This document shows positions 1 through 12,280 of a stretch of DNA of 64,000 nucleotides, piece by piece (the first letter of the stretch is position 1; each line of letters opens with the position of its first letter). The position numbers were made by a program, and so were the translations under genes. The notes below the pieces were generated by a model, which did no database searches, was not told where the DNA came from, and saw nothing but the letters and a program-made list of their open reading frames with translations. The stretch lies in contig NW_019775417.1 in NCBI RefSeq assembly GCF_001039355.2, positions 194,698 to 258,697 on the forward strand, read 5' to 3'. The DNA is from Lingula anatina (taxonomy: Eukaryota > Brachiopoda > Lingulata > Lingulida > Lingulidae).

Positions 1-190
1 GTCTCTTTTAACATTCAGTGCTTTATTATTTTATTTTTTTATTTATTTATTTATTTGCTTGCACATACATGTTCCTTCTTTGGACAAGCATATTTTGTAT
101 CCATCTTCAAATACTTAATATTTTACCTATGCTTCAAATTGACAAACTGCATTATTTAAACATTTCTTATGCTATACCATTTAATCTCAG

Positions 191-1554
191 AGATTGCATG
201 AAGCCATCCAGTCCTCCATTGTCGCTGTCTGCTGGAATGACTGACCAGGTCACTCATCAGTCAATGGACACATTGGACATAGAGAAAGAGTGCTATAGCT
301 GGGATACGGAGAGTAATACACACTGGCCATACACTGACAAAGATTTCAGGTATTTTTTGAAAAAATCACCTTAAACCACATAATGGAGAGAGAAAAGACT
401 AGACTGAAAAATAATGTTGTCTGCTAAAGTATTTACATGTAACACTTACAGTTGTATGGGTTTTTTATAATTCATTTATATTTTTAAGAGTTATTTTTCT
501 TATGAAATTTTATCACTTTGAATTTACCACATTTTTCAGTCCCAACATTCCAGACTCCAGGCAGTCAGAGCCGTACTCCCATCCCACCCTTACCCCCACC
601 CTGGGGGGTGACCTGAGCCAGCCACACCCTAATATAGACCTCCAGGTCCACCTTAGTCAGAGATGGCCGGGATGCAATACCCTGTTGTTGGACATTACCC
701 CCTGGTCACTAGTGGTCAACAGGGCTGGGATGGGCGTGGCCATAGTGGACAGTTCTAGTGAGAAGGTGTGGGTGATAAGGAGTGGGGAAATGATGGCCCC
801 ACCGCCACTAGAAGTGAGTTCATGTACCAAGTCATTTACATCCTTAGTAACCAAGTTTTTCAAATCTGCATGATTTGACACATCTCTTTTTATGTGTTTG
901 TTTATTTTTACCCTTTAGATTTAAATTTTAATTCCTTTGTATTATTATATTTAGAATTTTATTCTTTACTATATGTTGAAAGAAAATTTTAATTGGACAG
1001 TGCTATGGAATTGTGCATGGCAATATGTAAATTTTGAATTATGAATATACTGAAAATTGTAAAAATTAAATAATGCTGCCTGGAACTTCAGGGTGGATTC
1101 CGTCTTGGAGTTACACAGAACAGCGCCATCTATAGCTCAAACATCCTGGTGCTATCAGATGAAGCAGAAGAAGATCGAGGTTATCTTCCAAGAGTGGAGG
1201 GCGTGGTCTACAAAGGGGGTGTGACCAATGTGTCCATCATTGTGGATGATCAGGTAGGGTAGCATTGTGTTACAGAGGATATGTTCTACAAAGGGGGTGT
1301 GACCAATGTGTCCATCATTGTGGATGATCAGGTAGGGTAGCATTGTGTTACAGAGGATATGTTCATAAAAGAGGTGTGCCTGATATGCCAGTCACTGCAT
1401 AAGCTGTGTTTAGGTTATCATTTGGTTATACTGAACAGTGAAGAGGGTGTGGCTTATAAAAATGTGATCTGATCATATTTTTCATTTACTGGTCATAAAA
1501 AGCTACTGTTTGATTTGCATGAAGAGGACTTGTTTTTAATGTGTTTGATCACAC

Positions 1555-1594
<40 letters not shown>

Positions 1595-4500
1595 TTATTA
1601 CAAAACAGGAGAAAGGAAGATGATGTTGAAAGAGAGAGAGAGAGGAGAAAGAGAGAGAGAGGCAGAAAATTCATTAAATCATATAACCAAGTACGTGATT
1701 TGCATGGAGAGGACTTGTTTTTAATGTGCATGCATGATCAGAGAGAGAGAGAGAGAGAGAGAGAGCTTGTGCAATAAGGGGACAAAGGTGGATGAAGTCA
1801 GGAAGAAGAGAGAGAAAGGAGCAAGAGATAGGCAAAAAGTTCATTAAATCATATAACCACATACCAGTACATACCCCATAATGTATTACCATACTATTAC
1901 ATTCTTGACATACCTTAATACATACGAGTACTTATGTCTCCAGGTCCACTACTTGACCCTGACATCAGATGTCCACCACCACATGAGAGTACTGACCATA
2001 CAGGAGACGTACCAACTGGTCAACCAGTCACAGCTTGACCTTATGGTCTTATGTGCTGAGGTACCTTTTGGACAGAACAAAGTAAGTGTAGCAGCAGGGA
2101 TGCTACATTCTGTAAAAATTAAAGTTTAAATTATTATGAATATTAAAAATAGTCTGCACATTTCTAGTCTGACAAACTGGCATTTCTTTGCAATCACAGT
2201 CTCAAATCTTCCAGAATATCATTTAGTTTTAAGATGAAGTTTGTCTGGTAATCATGTTGTCCATCGGAGACTCGGTGGAATGGAATTGGAAAGTTTGAGA
2301 CATTATATATAGCCAGATATACATATTGATTTTCTCAGTTCTCAGGTGGTATTCTAACAGTAACACATTTTATAATTATATTCTATTCAAAATAACATGT
2401 TACATAATAGACCTACTTATTTTGAATATTATAAGTCTAATAATAGACATGCATATTGATTTTCTTGTATTTCTCAGGTTGTGTTCAGTGTCGTGTTTAA
2501 ATAATGTATCTGCTCTTTTTGAATACTATTTTGTTGTATAAATCTAAGTGCCTCCCCAGTTTGCATAATGAATATTTGATCATTCCAGTACACTTCATTA
2601 TCTCTGGACCATTCCAAAGCTGTGTCCGTGTCAAGGTCAAGCAGCGGTCAACCAGGACTACGTCCACTCTCTCCTTGGACCAGACTGGACTCTGACACTC
2701 AGGCCAAAGAGCATGCCAAATATGTTCTTTTCAAACTTCATTGTGAAGAAATCAGCAGTGTAGAACAGGAGTCAAGTCCTTTTAAGACAGACACACACAG
2801 ATTCATGTGGAGTGTCCCCCTGAGACTGAAGGTTGGAGAATCTGGGTCAAGGTTACCAGAATCTGGGTCAAGGTCAACCTGTACATTCCCATTCTATTCT
2901 GAAGGTGCTTGGCAGAGTTGTGCATGTGTGGTTACATGTCATGTGAAGAAAGGAGTGACATATATTGTGATACAGGATGACCCGGCGCCATCTATATTGT
3001 TGCATAATAACACAGATACTGTATTGTACTTTGGTCAAGGTTGCCTGACTCCCGAAATGAAAGGTACTGGTTTGAAATTTTTAAAGATGCTTTTTTGCAT
3101 AAATCATCACACTTATTGCTTCTTGGAAAAGTAAATGTCCATTCTGCTGCAATAGTTTTAAGGCATTCAAAATTTTTATTACAAGGCCAATGAAAAGTTT
3201 GCTCTTTTTTCGAGATTAATGTGTGACTTTTTCTGTTTTTTCCATAATTCAGTAATTATTTACAGTAATGCACATATTAATGATCATATATCAAGTACTT
3301 ATTTACTTACCTTCTTGGTTGTAGGGGTCACTGTCCATGAAGAGCAGGAACAATTCCAGGAACTACCTTTGGCCCCTCCTCATGGAAGAGTCCACTATAC
3401 CTTCCCAGAAATCTCTGCAAGCTTTCCAGCCATTGGCCAGAACAAAGGGAAGCACCTGAAGCTCTATCTGGCGGTGGAATCAGGGGCACAAAATACAATG
3501 TTATGGAGTCAGGGTATTGATTTGGAGTCAACACGGGAAAGTTTTGTGCGTATACCAGCGTCTAAGGATGTTAAAGTTCATGTTAAACACAAAGGTCATA
3601 CTATCCAGGTGTTTGTGAACACAGTAAGCAGGGCAGAAGTCTCAGCTAAAGAAATACGTAGCAGGATAACACAGCAGACAACCACTGTCATTATGGAGAC
3701 AGGAAAAGAGGAAAAACGTGCCAGTCCTGAATCCTTTCATCTGGTTCCAGTGGATGTCACAGAAGAAGGCAAGACCAATGCTGGAGAGGTTGCTACTAAT
3801 GAAGACAGAGATTCTCCGGGATTGCATATTGAAACAGCTGTTATGTGTAAACTGGTCTGCTGCATTCTTTCCGATGATGTCACAAATCCCAGAAAGAGCA
3901 CTGAAGTGTTGCGAATCACAGCAGACGACATCTTCATCGCGTACTATCCTATAGGGGTGACACAAGTGCCACCTAGTGGTGAGAGGACATTTGCAGTCTG
4001 CGTTGGGAACCTGCAGGTTGATAACCAGATGTACGACACTGGAAACTACGATTTTCCTGTTGTGTTGCAGAAGCAGGCATCTTTCAAAGGCTGCCATCTT
4101 GGTATTGAGTTTGAACAACTACTGACAGTTGAAAAGTTGACATATATGAAACCAAACTGCTTAATCATGGTGGATTTGACACTGTATCAACAAGATGGCA
4201 GCTTGATGGTGGAAAAAGTCAATGTTGCCATGAAACCAATGTCTCTGTATATCGAGGACACCTTTGTTTATGACATGCTCAAGAAAATTGACACTTTCAT
4301 TCCAGTACCACTTTCAAAGAAAACTCTTCCAACAAAACATCTGATTCCCAGGTCTGTGTTGGCCGAAGCTATGTGCATCAGTCAACCAGTCAGATTACGG
4401 CTTCTGTCAATCCAACCAATGAGCTTGCAGCTTAGTGTACATGCCTCCCTAAAGCTGTTCCTGTCATCAGACAATACCCCTCTAAATTTTGGACACTTTG

Positions 4501-6177
4501 AAGTTGACAACCTTCATACGACCAGTCGCACTCTGATCAGGACCCTAGCCATGCATTATGCCACTGGCGCCCTCTTTAGAGCAGGTATTTTTGAAATAGG
4601 TACTTTGGGTTCTGGTTTTATGCTTCTAGGTGATTGAATTCTTATGCTGGGTTTGGTTTGAATTGTTTTATTTTTTCTTCATAATATGGTTATTTTAAGA
4701 TTTATTCAGTTGACATAATATCTAGGTATGGAATTGAAATTAAGTCGTTAAAAGGTAATAAGTATAATTCATTTAGTTTTGTTTTCTTAACATATTTTGC
4801 TAGCATTTGAATTTATTAAGTTAAGAAGATATCTATATATGTATTTTGATTCTTTGTCTTTTTTAAAATTGATTAATTAAAAATTAAAATTAATTAAGTG
4901 AGTATATACTAGTGCACCAGACTGTATATCAGCTGCATAGAAGAAAATAAAAAGATTGAGGTTATTTTACATGAAACATTTTCTTCCAGGGTGGGTGGTC
5001 GGTTCACTAGAGTTGCTAGGCAACCCTACTGGACTGGTCAGAAGTATCGGGACAGGAGTAGCCGACCTCTTCAGAATGCCGTATGCTGGACTCTCAAGAG
5101 GACCGGGGGCATTTGTTGGGGGGGTGACACAGGGCATGGGGTCACTGTTGGCCAATGTCACAGCAGGTGAGTGTTTGTTGGAGGGGTGACACAGGGCATG
5201 GGGTCACTGTTGGCTAATGTCACAGCAGGTGAGTGTGGATGAAATAGTTGTCATTGAGATAGACTGTTTTGATTGTGTGTGTGTGGGGGGGGGGTGAGTG
5301 TGAAGGTGTGCTTGTGCCCATGTGTGTTTGTGAGCATTGGATTTCTGTGTTTGTGTACATGTGTGTTTGTGAGCATTGGATTTCTGTGTTTGTGTACATG
5401 TGTTTCAGTATTTGTTTTGTGATTTTACAACATAAGCTATCTCTTACTACTTGTGAAATAAGTCTTTACTGAGAGTTATTTGTCTTTTTTTTGTGCCATT
5501 TTGATTTTATGCAATTGTAGATGTTGTCACTGTAAGATTAAATATACTATTTCTATTGTATTTTATGTATGAATCATCAGTATATCAAAGTATTTTACCA
5601 TTGTTGCAGACAAACAAAATTGAGATTCAGCTTATCAATAGTGTGAACCAATGTGGTTTATTTTCTTTCAAGACAGTGCCTTATGAAAAAAGTTTAGATA
5701 AAAAAAACTCAAAACTTTTTCAGTTCTGTATTATCCTTGGTTTTTCTCTCCCATCAGGCACTCTTTCGTCCATCACCAGTTTTGCATCCAGTGTGTCCAG
5801 AAACATGGACCGTCTTTCGTTGGACACTGACCATTCTGAGAGACAGGAGCACAGCAGACGCCATCACCCAGTAGGGGTGTCTTCTGGACTAAAACAGGGG
5901 TTCACTGGATTTGGGCTGAGTCTACTTGGTGAGCTCTGTATAAGATATTTATATATGGTCATTGCTAATTACATAAAGTATGATTTAAAGAAACAGAAGA
6001 CCTTTTTAAATTGAGCATAATTATACTCTAGAATTTCATAAGTGGTATAAGGTTTTGAAATATTGACTGCTTAATAGCCTGGATATGGTGTAAGAGAACC
6101 ACTTAGCAGACAGAGCTGCCACCTTTGACAGGGTCATGTAGTTAACAATTAGTAGTTTTAAGGAACTTGTGCTTTGC

Positions 6178-6215
<38 letters not shown>

Positions 6216-9177
6216 CTTTGCCCATCAGGTGCCATAGCAGGTATAGCAGACCAACCTATCCAGAGTCTGACCACTATAACCCAGACTCCAACCTCACCTG
6301 CACAGAAAGCTACAGGCATTGTGTCAGGGGTTGGGAAGGGGCTGATGGGAATTGTCACCAAACCCATAGGTGGCGCTGCAGAGTTTGTGTCACAAACAGG
6401 TCAAGGTGAGCCCAAGTTATGCTCTTTTGCCAATTGATGCCTGTCAATTAAGTTCACATACATCTGTTAACAGATGTGAAAATGATTTTTTATGTACAGA
6501 CACAGATGTGTCTGTACATATAGCCATCATCTGTGTCTGTCGTCGCCGTCGTCGCCGTGCACTTTTACCGATAACACGATAAGTGGAAAACCATTTTACC
6601 TTTTGACTTGAAACTTGCAGAACTGATGAATATTCATAATACGCAGGTCAAGTTCGAAAATCAGCATGATCGGGTCACTATCAGGGAATTTATGCTGTTT
6701 TTTCACTTTTTTCAGCATATATGCAGCACCGATAACACGATAAGTGGAAAACCATTTTACCTTTTGACTTGAAACTTACAGAACTGATGAATATTCATAA
6801 TACGCAGGTCAAGTTCGAAAATCAGCATGATTGGGCCATTTTTAGGGAATTTATGCTGTTTTTTCACTATTTTCAATATAAATGCAACACTGATAACACA
6901 ATATAAGAAAAACGGATTGGCCAATTGTAATTATACTCACAGGAGTGGTCAATCTTACTAAAACGCAGGTTGAGTTCGAAAATAAGCATAATCGGGCCAT
7001 TACTTAAGAAGTTATACTGTTTTTTCACATTTCCTCAGATTCAATTATTAGGCATGTTAACAGTCTCATTATTTAACTAATAAGATGCCTAAAAGTGTTT
7101 GTTTGATATTTCCTGCATCTTTACAACATTGTTAGTTGATTATGTAAAAATGATGGTAAACTTGTTATCGTGTATTGTGTAATAAAGTGTCAAAAATGGA
7201 AATAAACTCATATCATTGCAGTTTGTCAGATTCAATCATCCACTATGTTCAGAATCTCAGAATGGAGGAAATTGGACATTTAACACTGTTCTATTGATAC
7301 TTTTCCCATCTCATCAATTTTCTTAGTTGGTCATATAAAAATGGCAGTAAAATGTTTATTTTGTTTTATGTTAAAAAAGTGTTAAAAATGGAAATAAACC
7401 CATTTCAGAACAGTGCTGTCTTGTTTACATTTTGGCATTTTCAAGGCGTGACTTTGAAGTTCCATGGGCCTGAAGACCTTTGCTAGTCACATTTTCTGAA
7501 TATCTGTGAAACAAATATTTTATAATTAAAAATTGATGGTCATTAAGCTGTTAAACATTATGTAATATTGCATCAAAATTTGAAGAAACCCCTATTTTGG
7601 GCACTGCTTCCATGATGACCATTTAAGGAAAATCATGTCACTTACTGTTCTCAAACTTACAGGAAAGAAACATGGGACTAAAATACAGCTTCAGTAGGCA
7701 ATGCAGTCTGTTTGGTATTTTTATTTATTTATTTTTTTTTTTGGCAGTTAAACAGTTTTTTGTGAAAATTTAATTTTTCACATATTGGCATTTTCAAGGT
7801 GTGACTTTAAAGTTCCATGATCCTGAAGACTTTTGCTTGTCATATTTTCTGAATGTCCATGTTACTAATATTTTATTAATAACATTTGATTGTCATTATG
7901 CTGTTAAACATTATGTAATGTTGCATCAAAATTTGAAGAAACCCCTATTTTGTGCACTGCTCCTATGATGACCATTTAAGGGAAATCATGTCACTTACTG
8001 TTCTCAAACTTACAGGAAAGAAACATAGGTCTAACATACAGCTTCAATAGGCAACGCAGTCTGTTTGGTAAATTTTTCTGGCAATTTAACAGTTTTTTGT
8101 GAAAATTTAATTTTTCACTTATTTGCATCTTTATTTTCTGTTTTTTTGTCTGTACATTTGACAGCTTTGCTGCCTTGTTTAAATGTGCTTCCTATAGTGG
8201 ACAGTAATTTTAAGCATTTTACTCACTTATTTTGGAGTCTTGAGGATGGATTTAGAAATATTTCATCTTACGGATTACCATTTTCTGTAAGCTGTGATAA
8301 CACAATAGTTACAAATATAGTAAAATTGCGTTAGTTTTAACAGCACCAAACTCCCCCTTAATTTGATTTAATTCCATGCTAGTCACAAGACTATGGGATA
8401 TCTTTTATGATTCTCATAATCTGACAGTTATATTCAGATAGTTAAGTTAGTAGTAATATTTTCCATCTCCAGGGTTGCTCCAGGGTACTGGATTAAGTCG
8501 TCTTCCAGAGCCAAGGTACTCTCCCACTGTGAGGCTGGCAGAGGATTGGCCAAATGCTTATCTCAAATTTGTCAGGTGTGTTCTTAAAGTTTTTTTTAAA
8601 TTTATTTAATTATATAATATTTTTTTGAAAGATTTAGATTTCTAAAATGGTGGTGAAGAAAATAGATATTTACCAAATAACCACAATACATTTTAATGTG
8701 CTACAGGAAATCAAGACAGCAGTGATGTCTTGAGTAAAAGGCCTTACAATTATGGGTGGGGGAAAAAAGCATTACTGTTGTTGAAAAATTTCAGATGAAA
8801 ATCTGGTGGTGACTTTCCTTTTCTTAAAATTTACAGCAAGCTTCTTAACACACTCCCAAGTGTGGAGCTAGTCATGGAGCTGCCTGCCACTCAGCATATC
8901 TCGTCCATAGATGGCGCTCCTATCGCCCTCCTCCTGACCTCTGAAATCCTGTTCATCATGAGCGTAGAAGAAGACGTCCAGCAGCAGGCGTTTGCAGTCT
9001 CAGAGATCTCAGTGAGACAGTCGAGTAGGAACCCATGGATTATTTATCTTAATGTGCAGGATCTAGATGGGGGCAATGTTGAGGAGGTGAGATTGAGTTG
9101 TGTTTTTCTTTTTTTTTTTTTTTTAACATAAAATGTCTCTTAATGAATTAAGAGTTTTTATCTTAATTTGAGGCAGG

Positions 9178-9225
<48 letters not shown>

Positions 9226-9347
9226 ATTAATGTTTTAAAAATTTTTTAATTTTTCTTTAAACCCCCCTTTTCCCCCTTTTTTNNNNNNNNNNNNNNNNNN
9301 NNNNNNNTTTTTTTTTTTATTTTATTGTTTTTTTTTTTATTTTGGTT

Positions 9348-9388
<41 letters not shown>

Positions 9389-9762
9389 AAAATAATATAA
9401 TGCATTTAAAAATGTTGTAATTTTACTTTAGTTTGTAGCATCCCATTTCCACCCTTTATTGGAGGGATATTCTTGCATGAGCAACTCTCTGATTCTGATA
9501 TTCTGATTTTTTTTATTTTTGACACCAGGAGGCTACACATACCACCCAAGACAGGATTGCAGAGTTCATTCATGGCTACCCATCCCAGACACAACATCGA
9601 GATTCTGTAAGCGTTAGCGACAATCAGTCGGAGGTCTCCAATCCATCACCAAAAAAATTAATACAGCATCGCTTTCAAGCTGATCCCAAACTAGCAGAAC
9701 TGTTTGTGGGACTGTTTCAGCTAGCGAAGGACAAACTATTAGGAAAGGGGTTTCAGTTATAA
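191..9762 (+). CDS. VPS13B: VPS13B (Cohen syndrome protein 1) orthologue, C-terminal ~1190 residues, 5' part outside window
   Basis: Bridge-like lipid transfer protein; the known family member acts at the Golgi and endosomes. Coding exons: 191-349, 540-813, 1092-1253, 1944-2081, 2589-3063, 3325-4584, 4990-5166, 5758-5928, 6229-6405, 8473-8575, 8837-9086 and 9529-9762 (stop TAA). All junctions are GT-AG and phases agree throughout, giving about 1192 residues against ~4000 for the whole human protein. Recognition rests on the segment with TPWSLVVNRAG in exon 2 (Vps13 adaptor-binding region), GLSRGPGAFVGGVTQG in exon 7, RNMDRLSLD in exon 8, and GAIAGIADQP plus VTKPIGGAAEFVSQTG in exons 9-10, which match the VPS13B-specific C-terminus as I remember it. 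The last exons correspond to the ATG2-C-like/PH-like end. The N-terminal chorein domain must lie upstream of base 1. The second-last intron contains a poly-T run and an assembly gap but coding phase is kept across it. Confidence 0.95.
1208..1363 (+). repeat. 78 bp tandem duplication of a VPS13B exon end with its splice donor
   Basis: The last 46 bases of the exon ending at 1253, its GT donor and about 30 intron bases (1208-1285) are repeated directly at 1286-1363. The second donor is at about 1332. The duplicated segment is 26 codons long, but reading through the first donor meets TAG at 1259-1261, so use of the downstream donor would truncate the protein. The upstream donor is therefore taken as real. 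Confidence 0.85.
1512..1850. repeat. Tandem repeat (period ~187 bp) with (GA)n tracts in a VPS13B intron
   Basis: Two copies of a block starting at a GATTTGCATG-like motif (about 1512 and 1699), followed by a GA run and a shared AATTCATTAAATC-type segment, make up this intronic stretch. GA tracts lie at about 1557-1590 and 1739-1765. ORFs rich in Arg and Glu here are products of the GA repeat and not genes. Confidence 0.8.
5112..5235 (+). repeat. 62 bp tandem duplication of a second VPS13B exon end with its splice donor
   Basis: The end of the exon finishing at 5166, with its GTGAGTG donor (5112-5173), is repeated at 5174-5235 with about two base changes. The unit is not a multiple of three, so use of the second donor would shift the frame. 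The first donor keeps phase with the next exon at 5758. Confidence 0.85.
6179..6214. repeat. (TTA)n microsatellite next to the acceptor of VPS13B exon 9
   Basis: About twelve TTA/ATT units directly precede the polypyrimidine tract and AG acceptor used by the exon beginning at 6229. Confidence 0.9.
6560..7035. repeat. Three-copy tandem repeat, period ~163 bp, in a VPS13B intron
   Basis: The phrase CCGATAACACGATAAG recurs at about 6566 and 6729, and in diverged form near 6891. Each is followed by a shared block containing CGCAGGTCAAGTTCGAAAAT and ending in a TTTTTTCAC-type stretch. The first two copies are nearly identical and the third is diverged. Nothing coding was found in it. Confidence 0.8.
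7425..8110. repeat. Two-copy tandem repeat, period ~350 bp, in the same VPS13B intron
   Basis: A block starting near TTGGCATTTTCAAGG (about 7433 and 7785) and ending near GCAGTCTGTTTGGTA (about 7713 and 8069) occurs twice with roughly 90% identity. Shared internal text includes ATTTGAAGAAACCCCTATTT. It has no recognisable coding content. The rest of the intron (8110-8472) shows nothing recognisable. Confidence 0.8.
9181..9383. other. Poly-T tract with assembly gap (N at 9283-9307)
   Basis: Long T homopolymers flank 25 unresolved bases inside the last VPS13B intron. Homopolymers of this length usually defeat sequencing, so the local length is unreliable. The splice sites on both sides (donor after 9086, acceptor before 9529) are intact. 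Confidence 0.95.
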
Positions 9763-10110
9763 CTTGGTTAAGAATAGCATTGGATTTTTTGCTTTCATTA
9801 GCAAATGATATGTAAAAGCTTCAAGTGACAGTTCAGTCCATAAACAAGAATTCTTGTATAAATAAACAAGAATTTGGTCAATTGACAAAAACAAAATGAC
9901 AGTAGCACAGTATATTTTGGATGCTTAGTAAGGTGTGCAGGTAACAGTGAATATTGCAAATAACTGCATTTCAAATTTTGTTTATTTTATTATTTATATT
10001 TTATTTTTATTTGATTTAATTAATTAATTTTTTTAAATTATTATTATGATTTTTTGTAAAAGATTAAAAAAATTATGTGGACTGTGTAACAGTAAGCACA
10101 TTCATTCAAA
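9763..10110 (+). promoter_or_regulatory. VPS13B 3' UTR with candidate polyadenylation signal
   Basis: AT-rich sequence follows the stop codon. An AATAAA hexamer at 9861-9866 lies about 100 bases after the stop and is the best candidate poly(A) signal. No ORF of note lies in this stretch. Confidence 0.5.
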
Positions 10111-10159
10111 ATGAATCTTCTGAAATATATAACACATCAGTATTATTGCCTGTTGCTTA

Positions 10160-10355
10160 TTTGGTATCTTAGAGCTCACTCAGAACAGCACACTAACAAA
10201 TCTACATACCAAATTTGGCCAACCCATTTGAATGCTTGTTGCGTAATCTCAGCGTGGAGTTTATTTAATGTCATATCTGGAATTAAGCGGCAAGTTTTTT
10301 AGCGGGTCACCATATTTGATCCGCAGATCTGTTAGTCCACTGTTCTGAATGCACT
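10160..10355. mobile_element. Palindromic MITE-like element
   Basis: The left end reads CACTCAGAACAGCACACTAAC. The reverse complement of the right end (about 10320-10355) reads CATTCAGAACAGTGGACTAAC. The arms stay imperfectly complementary inwards. The GATCCGCxGATC-type internal motif is shared with elements at 25727 and 32636, so this is one family. The following 10356-10940 holds only AT-rich sequence and no supported gene. Confidence 0.55.
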
Positions 10356-10944
10356 GTAAGTGCAACTTACATGCACCACATGGGTTAAGTTAATCATAGC
10401 TTTATAGTGGGTGTTTTTGTGGTAAACATTTTGGTGGGTTGTAGGATATTGGGCTACAATATTTTAAGTGCATTGGTTGTTTTGTTGTGTTTTAAATTAA
10501 TAGTGGAAAACAGTAAATTTAAAATATTCCAATTTGAAATGCTTCATGTAACATATACTTTAGACCCTTGAGTTGCAAAGGACCAGTGAACTAAAAGGAT
10601 TCTGGCACAGAATACTGAAGTGTTCTACCATGATTCTCTTACAAATAGTATTTTACTTTATAAATTTTGTTGAGTTTGTTGGTTATTTTGTTGTTCTTGT
10701 TCTTGTTGATGATGTATTATGTGGTCAAAATAAGCCAAAACAGAAGCAATTTGATGTTTTGTTTAAACTTTTTATCATATTGGTGAAAATCTTTGTTCAA
10801 ATGCAAATTATTTGGTTTGGTAGTTTTGGCTGATGGAGAACTTTACATCTCATAATAAAATGGATATCACTTCTGTATTGTTTCTTTTCAATACACATAA
10901 ACCTACCAGGACAAGAAAAATATTTTAAAAACTAAAAAAGCACT

Positions 10945-11195
10945 CAGAGAGCGCAGACCTCCGCCAAGGCAGCGAAGTCTCCATCCAATTCCATTTCACC
11001 CTTAAATTTTCAATATTTTGTATTATTGATTGATTACTGATCCAGATCACCACCAAAAACTAATCATCTGTTCATTGGCCCACTTCTGACAGTTCCTGAG
11101 AATATCATCAAAATCGGTCCATAACTTTTTGAGTTATGTTGATGACAGACAGACAGACAAACAAGCAAGACATAACCTCCTTGACGGTGGTATTA
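10945..11195. mobile_element. Non-autonomous repeat with CCTCCGCCAAGG ends
   Basis: It starts near GCACTCAGAGAGCGCAGACC, contains the AAAATCGGTCCATAACTTTT core and a (GACA)n-like run, and ends with CCTCCTTGACGG. That end is an imperfect inverted copy of CCTCCGCCAAGG near the start. Other copies are at 25388-25632 and 32290-32530. This core is a widespread repeat in marine animal genomes. Confidence 0.7.
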
Positions 11196-11367
11196 AAACA
11201 CTACTGCTATCTTTTTGACAATTAATTTTTTTTTCTTAAAGAATTATTGCTATACTGACGCTTTTATCCCTATGATAAGTTGAATGAATGAATGATCACA
11301 GGATTTTATACAAGATGATGTTGGCATGTGACGTGCGTTTATGTTAGCAGTACCTTAGAACTTCTTA

Positions 11368-11592
11368 GACGCCATTCCCATAGATTTTAGATCGATCTTT
11401 TCCTGTGGGGAGTCTCACTAGATTACCGTCAGCTTAGCCGGCTTAAGCGTCTGTCCCGCCTATTAAAAGCTGTAAAGGGGTAATCAACTATGGTGCCCGC
11501 TTGGCTGAATGCAATTTAGCGTGAACCCAAAGGGAGTTAGGTTGATCTAAATCTATATCTCTGGATCGATCTAAATCTCTGGGAATGCACCC
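11368..11592. mobile_element. 225 bp MITE, PIF/Harbinger-like, flanked by TTA target duplication
   Basis: Imperfect terminal inverted repeats contain CATTCCC and extend inward through TAGATCGAT. TTA flanks it at 11365-11367 and 11593-11595. A paralogous stretch at about 13620-13750 lacks the element and carries a single TTA at the equivalent point (near 13732), which gives the exact insertion boundaries. The 3 bp TTA duplication is typical of PIF/Harbinger. A sibling copy of the same length is at 29537-29761. Confidence 0.8.
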
Positions 11593-12005
11593 TTAAACAG
11601 CAAAAGCCCACTCTTGATATCTAATTAATTGAGAAAGAAAATGGTGAAGTGTCATAAGGATAAGACGGAGGAACAGAGGAAGAGGAGAAAGACTAAGAGA
11701 AGTGTTAAGAAGGGGAGAATAATAAGAAAGTAGAGAGAAAAAGAAAAAGTAAGATATATTTTTAAAAAGGCCTAACTGCCAAAGGCTTTATCAGGTAGAC
11801 CAATCCAGTAGCATCCAGGTTATTATTAATTCATGATATTCCTTTTCCAGCGACTATTTTAAGTCAAAGGCGTAGTGTATATTTGTGGACGGACATACAT
11901 TAAATTTTTCATCATGTTAATAGTGCTATAGAAAAAAGGTTACCTGACAGAAGATTTTGACATAAAGATGAGATCTCAAGGATTCTCTAATGAGATTTCG
12001 CAATG

Positions 12006-12280
12006 CTGGTGTTTTCACCAAAATCTTAACCTCACTGGCATTCGCGCTGGGACCGAAACCATATATTAATGTCGCCACCAGCATTGCATATTACGTCTTT
12101 GAGAGGCATTGCGCCAAGAGGAATATCTTCAACAAACTGTTTAAAAAAGATAATTCACGGTGTGGCTGAGACTCATCTTGCACGCTTCAATTATGCAAAA
12201 GCAACGACATCGACGGCGGTTGTGATATAATACCTACGCTCCTAACGAATGGCTGTTTATTTGTGAAATAAACGCAACAT
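12006..12280 (-). pseudogene. Decayed signal-peptide exon and promoter/exon 1 of the cysteine-rich peptide family
   Basis: Read on the - strand, an ATG at 12109-12107 is preceded by a CTTGGCGCA-type leader like that of gene A. It is followed by sequence aligning to the gene A signal exon, but a deletion of about nine bases and other changes break the hydrophobic core and frame. Sequence at 12160-12270 aligns with exon 1 and the TATA region of the intact genes (GCAAAAGCAACG, CCTACGCTCCT, GCTGTTTAT). No mature-peptide exon survives downstream, where a MITE and a diverged copy of the 13.6-13.9 kb region lie instead. The sequence from 12281 to 13407 shows nothing recognisable. Confidence 0.65.

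Noticed and set aside
1541-1777. Arg/Glu-rich ORFs near 1.5-1.9 kb
   Set aside because: They are translations of the (GA)n tracts in a VPS13B intron.
6560-7035. CRISPR-like regular repeats
   Set aside because: Three long diverging units with no short identical repeats and unique spacers; an intronic tandem repeat in an animal gene.
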